In this document: positions 7,632 to 9,743 of the stretch, in pieces | Layout: every line of letters starts with the position of its first letter | How positions within the stretch are numbered: position 1 is the stretch's first letter | Source of the DNA: Pseudomonadales bacterium | GTDB lineage: Bacteria; Pseudomonadota; Gammaproteobacteria; Pseudomonadales; Litorivicinaceae | NCBI GenBank assembly: GCA_012269655.1 | Contig: JAAXJV010000182.1 | Location: 1-9,743 of the forward strand | Direction of reading: 5' to 3' | Length of the DNA: 9,743 bases | Translations under genes and position numbers: made by a program | Notes under the pieces: model-generated | Database searches by the model: none | Seen by the model: the letters and a program-made list of their open reading frames with translations, nothing else | What the model was told of the DNA's origin: nothing

Positions 7632-7725
7632 ATATGCAAAATATTTATAAATACGAACAAGAAATCATTTTATTGCATTGATATCAAGCGCTACGCTCGG
7701 TTCATCAATTGAGGAGCGTTGCCTT
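7632..7725. promoter_or_regulatory. LysR / mobA divergent control region with palindromes
   Basis: This 94-nt gap separates the two divergent starts. It holds a perfect 12-bp palindrome TATTTATAAATA (7642-7653), a perfect 10-bp palindrome TTGATATCAA (7678-7687), and a wider inverted pair ATGCAA (7634-7639) with TTGCAT (7673-7678). LysR operators are typically short dyads with a T-N11-A core, so these are reasonable candidates for the recognition and activation sites. A weak promoter for mobA may be TTTATT (7669-7674), 17 nt, TACGCT (7692-7697). None of this is confirmed. Confidence 0.55.
7711..7716 (+). promoter_or_regulatory. Ribosome binding site of mobA
   Basis: GAGGAG lies 9 nt before the ATG at 7726. 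It selects this ATG over the in-frame TTG at 7678, which would add 16 residues not found in the family. Confidence 0.75.
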
Positions 7726-9636
7726 ATGCAATTTCATGAAAATGGTTTTCAGCCCGGTGATCCATCTATTTCAGACCCCCGCCAAAGGGTCATGGCACCT
7801 CCACTCAAACAACCGCTTCCGGAGCGAGCCGATGTTTTGATCGTGGGCTGTGGCCCCGCAGGGTTAATGCTGGCGGCCTATCTCAGCCAAATAAGTAATC
7901 TATCGGTTTGTATCGTTGATCAAAAAGATGATCGCTTATTGGTGGGACAGGCGGATGGCATCGCATGCCGCACCATGGAATTGTTTCAATCGTTTGGATT
8001 TGCGGAAGAAGTCGAACGAGAAGCTTACGGCGTTAACGAAGCGGTATTTTGGAGGCCAGGCGAGCACGGCATCGAGCGTCGAGGACGCATTCACGATGTC
8101 GAAGACGACCTGTCCGAGTTCCCCCACGTCATCATTAACCAAGCGCGTGTGCATGATCACTTCTTACGAGTCATGGAGCAGGGGGTGAACCCCATCCAGC
8201 CATTCTACGGTCGAAAGATGCTCGATCTGGTTAGAGATGACAGCCAAGACTATCCCGTTGAAGTCCGCTTTGAAAAAACGCCAAACTTTTTACCTCAAGC
8301 CCAAATCGAGACGGTCCGGGCCAAATATGTGGTGGGCTGCGACGGTGCTCGTAGTCGAGTAAGGAGTGCGATCGGCCGGGAGCTTAAGGGTGATGCTTTA
8401 AACCAAGCCTGGGGCGTAATGGATGTGCTGGCCAATACGGACTTCCCAGATGTGCGATTCAAAGCGGCCATTCAGTCCAAAGATCAGGGCAACATGCTGA
8501 TCATTCCTCGTGAGGGCGGCTACATGTTTCGCGTGTATATCGAACTCGATAAGTTGGCCGAAAACGAACGTATCGACCGCGAGGTCATGACCGTTGACCG
8601 TCTTGTTGAGGCGGCCAATCGTATCCTGAGCCCCTACTCGCTAGATGTTAAAGAAGTCGCCTGGTGGAGCGTTTACGAAATTGGACAGCGTTTAACCACG
8701 GCCTTCGATGACTCCAATAATGAAATTGACCCGCGGGTGCTGTTAGCGGGCGACGCTTGTCACACACACAGCCCCAAAGCGGGACAAGGGTTAAATACCT
8801 CAGTCAACGACACCTGGAATTTAGCCTGGAAACTGGCTCATGTGCTCAAAGGCTATGCGCCTAAGAGCTTGATCCGTAGCTATTCTGAAGAGCGTCAAAA
8901 AATCGCCAAAATTCTGATTGATTTTGATCGCGAGTGGGCGGCCATGTTCAGTGCCAAACCCAAGTCAGAGGATAACCCCGACGGCGTCGATCCTGCGGCA
9001 TTCCAGGCATATTTCCAAAAATTCAGTCACTTCACCGCAGGTGTCGGCATTCAATATGAACAGGGTCCATGGATTGGCTCGGACACCCATCAAAACCTGG
9101 CCAAAGGCTTACTAGTGGGCAAACGCTTCCATACGTCCATCGTCACTCGAATGGCGGATGCCAAACCGGTACAGCTTGGGCATGTACACAAAGCTGACGG
9201 CGCCTGGCGTGTGTATGTATTTGCGTCGGACGCATTGCCGATGAGTGATGAATGCCAGGTGAAATCGCTGTGCGAGTATTTGGACCAACATCCTGAATCG
9301 GCTGTGCTACGCAGTCGAGAGGGACTGGAAAGTGATGCATTGGTCGACCTAAGGGTCGTATTTCAACAGTCTCATGATCAGTTCGAGTGGCCCTCCTTAC
9401 ACCCCCGGTTACGACCCAGTAAAGGCAGATTTGGTCTGCGCGACTATGAAAAGGTCTTTTGTTCACCGGTGCGTTGGGGGCAAGACATTTATCAGATGCG
9501 CGGCATAGATCGTTCAGGTTGCATCGTGATTGTTCGGCCCGACCAGTACGTTTCAGACATTCTACCCCTAGGCGATTTTCAGGGGCTCGAGGACCGCTTT
9601 AGTCAGGCTTTATTGGGGGCTCCTTCGGATAAATAA
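7726..9636 (+). CDS. mobA: 3-hydroxybenzoate 4-monooxygenase (MobA)
   Basis: FAD-dependent hydroxylase that converts 3-hydroxybenzoate to protocatechuate. The 636 residues match the Comamonas testosteroni MobA length (about 639) and N-terminus (MQFHxNGFxPG). The FAD-binding 3 domain spans about 34-385, with GCGPAG (41-46), GCDGARS (204-210) and AGDACHTHSPKAGQG (341-355). A C-terminal thioredoxin-like domain of the phenol-hydroxylase type follows, about 430-615. D77, H134, K246 and Y271 align with the residues noted around the active site and substrate tunnel in the Comamonas structure. The phrases QADGIACRTME, EFPHVIINQARVHDH and WWSVYEIGQR set it apart from simple phenol 2-monooxygenases. 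It sits alone on its strand, divergent from a LysR regulator and overlapping a convergent regulator gene by 34 nt at the 3' end. Confidence 0.94.
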   Translation: MQFHENGFQPGDPSISDPRQRVMAPPLKQPLPERADVLIVGCGPAGLMLAAYLSQISNLSVCIVDQKDDRLLVGQADGIACRTMELFQSFGFAEEVEREAYGVNEAVFWRPGEHGIERRGRIHDVEDDLSEFPHVIINQARVHDHFLRVMEQGVNPIQPFYGRKMLDLVRDDSQDYPVEVRFEKTPNFLPQAQIETVRAKYVVGCDGARSRVRSAIGRELKGDALNQAWGVMDVLANTDFPDVRFKAAIQSKDQGNMLIIPREGGYMFRVYIELDKLAENERIDREVMTVDRLVEAANRILSPYSLDVKEVAWWSVYEIGQRLTTAFDDSNNEIDPRVLLAGDACHTHSPKAGQGLNTSVNDTWNLAWKLAHVLKGYAPKSLIRSYSEERQKIAKILIDFDREWAAMFSAKPKSEDNPDGVDPAAFQAYFQKFSHFTAGVGIQYEQGPWIGSDTHQNLAKGLLVGKRFHTSIVTRMADAKPVQLGHVHKADGAWRVYVFASDALPMSDECQVKSLCEYLDQHPESAVLRSREGLESDALVDLRVVFQQSHDQFEWPSLHPRLRPSKGRFGLRDYEKVFCSPVRWGQDIYQMRGIDRSGCIVIVRPDQYVSDILPLGDFQGLEDRFSQALLGAPSDK

Positions 9637-9743
9637 GCCAAAGAGATCTGAGCGTGTTCAATCATCAGTGCTTGAGCACGCGCGCCTTGTCTTCGCTGGA
9701 TCGCCTCGACAATTGCCTGATGATGTTCTTGGGCTCTTAAGAA
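9603..9743 (-). CDS. GntR-family regulator with FCD domain, C-terminal fragment (runs off the window)
   Basis: The minus strand from 9743 reads 46 codons without interruption to a TGA at 9605-9603. The fragment begins FLRAQEHHQAIVEAIQRR and continues with ARAQALMIEHAQISLAYL. This is the characteristic end of an FCD ligand-binding domain: EHHxAIVEAI, a short turn with Arg/Gly/Ala, then an Ala-rich helix ending in MxxH, where the two conserved His positions are usual metal ligands. The N-terminal winged helix would lie beyond the window. The final 34 nt overlap the end of mobA on the other strand. FadR/VanR-subfamily proteins of this type often repress genes for organic or aromatic acids, so control of a neighbouring catabolic or transport operon is likely, but the target is not visible. 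Confidence 0.8.
   Translation of the reverse strand, partial: FLRAQEHHQAIVEAIQRRQGARAQALMIEHAQISLAYLSEGAPNKA

Noticed and set aside
7678..7725. N-terminal extension of MobA from the TTG at 7678
   Set aside because: The GAGGAG site and the conserved MQFH start of known MobA support the ATG at 7726; the extension covers a palindrome in the control region.
1..9743. A new defence, mobile or RNA-based system
   Set aside because: All long frames belong to known catabolic or regulatory families; no repeats, arrays, transposase, integrase, tRNA or structured leader was seen.

Overview
The window is a compact chromosomal-type block of aromatic-acid catabolism genes from a proteobacterium. I infer a gammaproteobacterium, because the pobA/AraC pair looks pseudomonad-like and base composition appears only moderately GC-rich by eye. 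The genus cannot be named from the sequence alone. Almost every base is coding, and no RNA genes, insertion sequences, CRISPR arrays or integration scars were seen.

Left part (1-4667, + strand): a tightly packed operon for the lower protocatechuate 4,5-cleavage pathway. In order it holds ligJ (hydratase), ligK (4-carboxy-4-hydroxy-2-oxoadipate aldolase), galD/ligU-type tautomerase, ligI (2-pyrone-4,6-dicarboxylate lactonase) and an aldo/keto reductase of unassigned role. Neighbouring genes are 3 nt apart or overlap by 1-8 nt. The operon starts before the window, and the first bases may hold the tail of the preceding gene. The ring-cleavage dioxygenase (ligAB) and the 4-carboxy-2-hydroxymuconate-6-semialdehyde dehydrogenase (ligC) are not here.

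Middle part (4664-6784): pobA, 4-hydroxybenzoate 3-monooxygenase, on the minus strand, and divergent from it an AraC-family regulator of the PobC/PobR type. They share an 81-nt control region.

Right part (6747-9743): a LysR-family regulator on the minus strand, divergent from mobA (3-hydroxybenzoate 4-monooxygenase) across a 94-nt AT-rich region with perfect palindromes. The last 141 nt hold the C-terminal end of a GntR/FCD-type regulator, convergent with mobA.

Together, two peripheral hydroxylases (PobA for 4-hydroxybenzoate, MobA for 3-hydroxybenzoate) make protocatechuate. The lig operon takes the 2-pyrone-4,6-dicarboxylate formed after 4,5-cleavage to pyruvate and oxaloacetate. Each hydroxylase has its own divergent regulator from a different family. 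The enzymes belong to known families. The less settled points are the aldo/keto reductase, a LysR protein beside mobA, and three convergent gene pairs that overlap at their 3' ends. I did not find evidence of a wholly new biological system.
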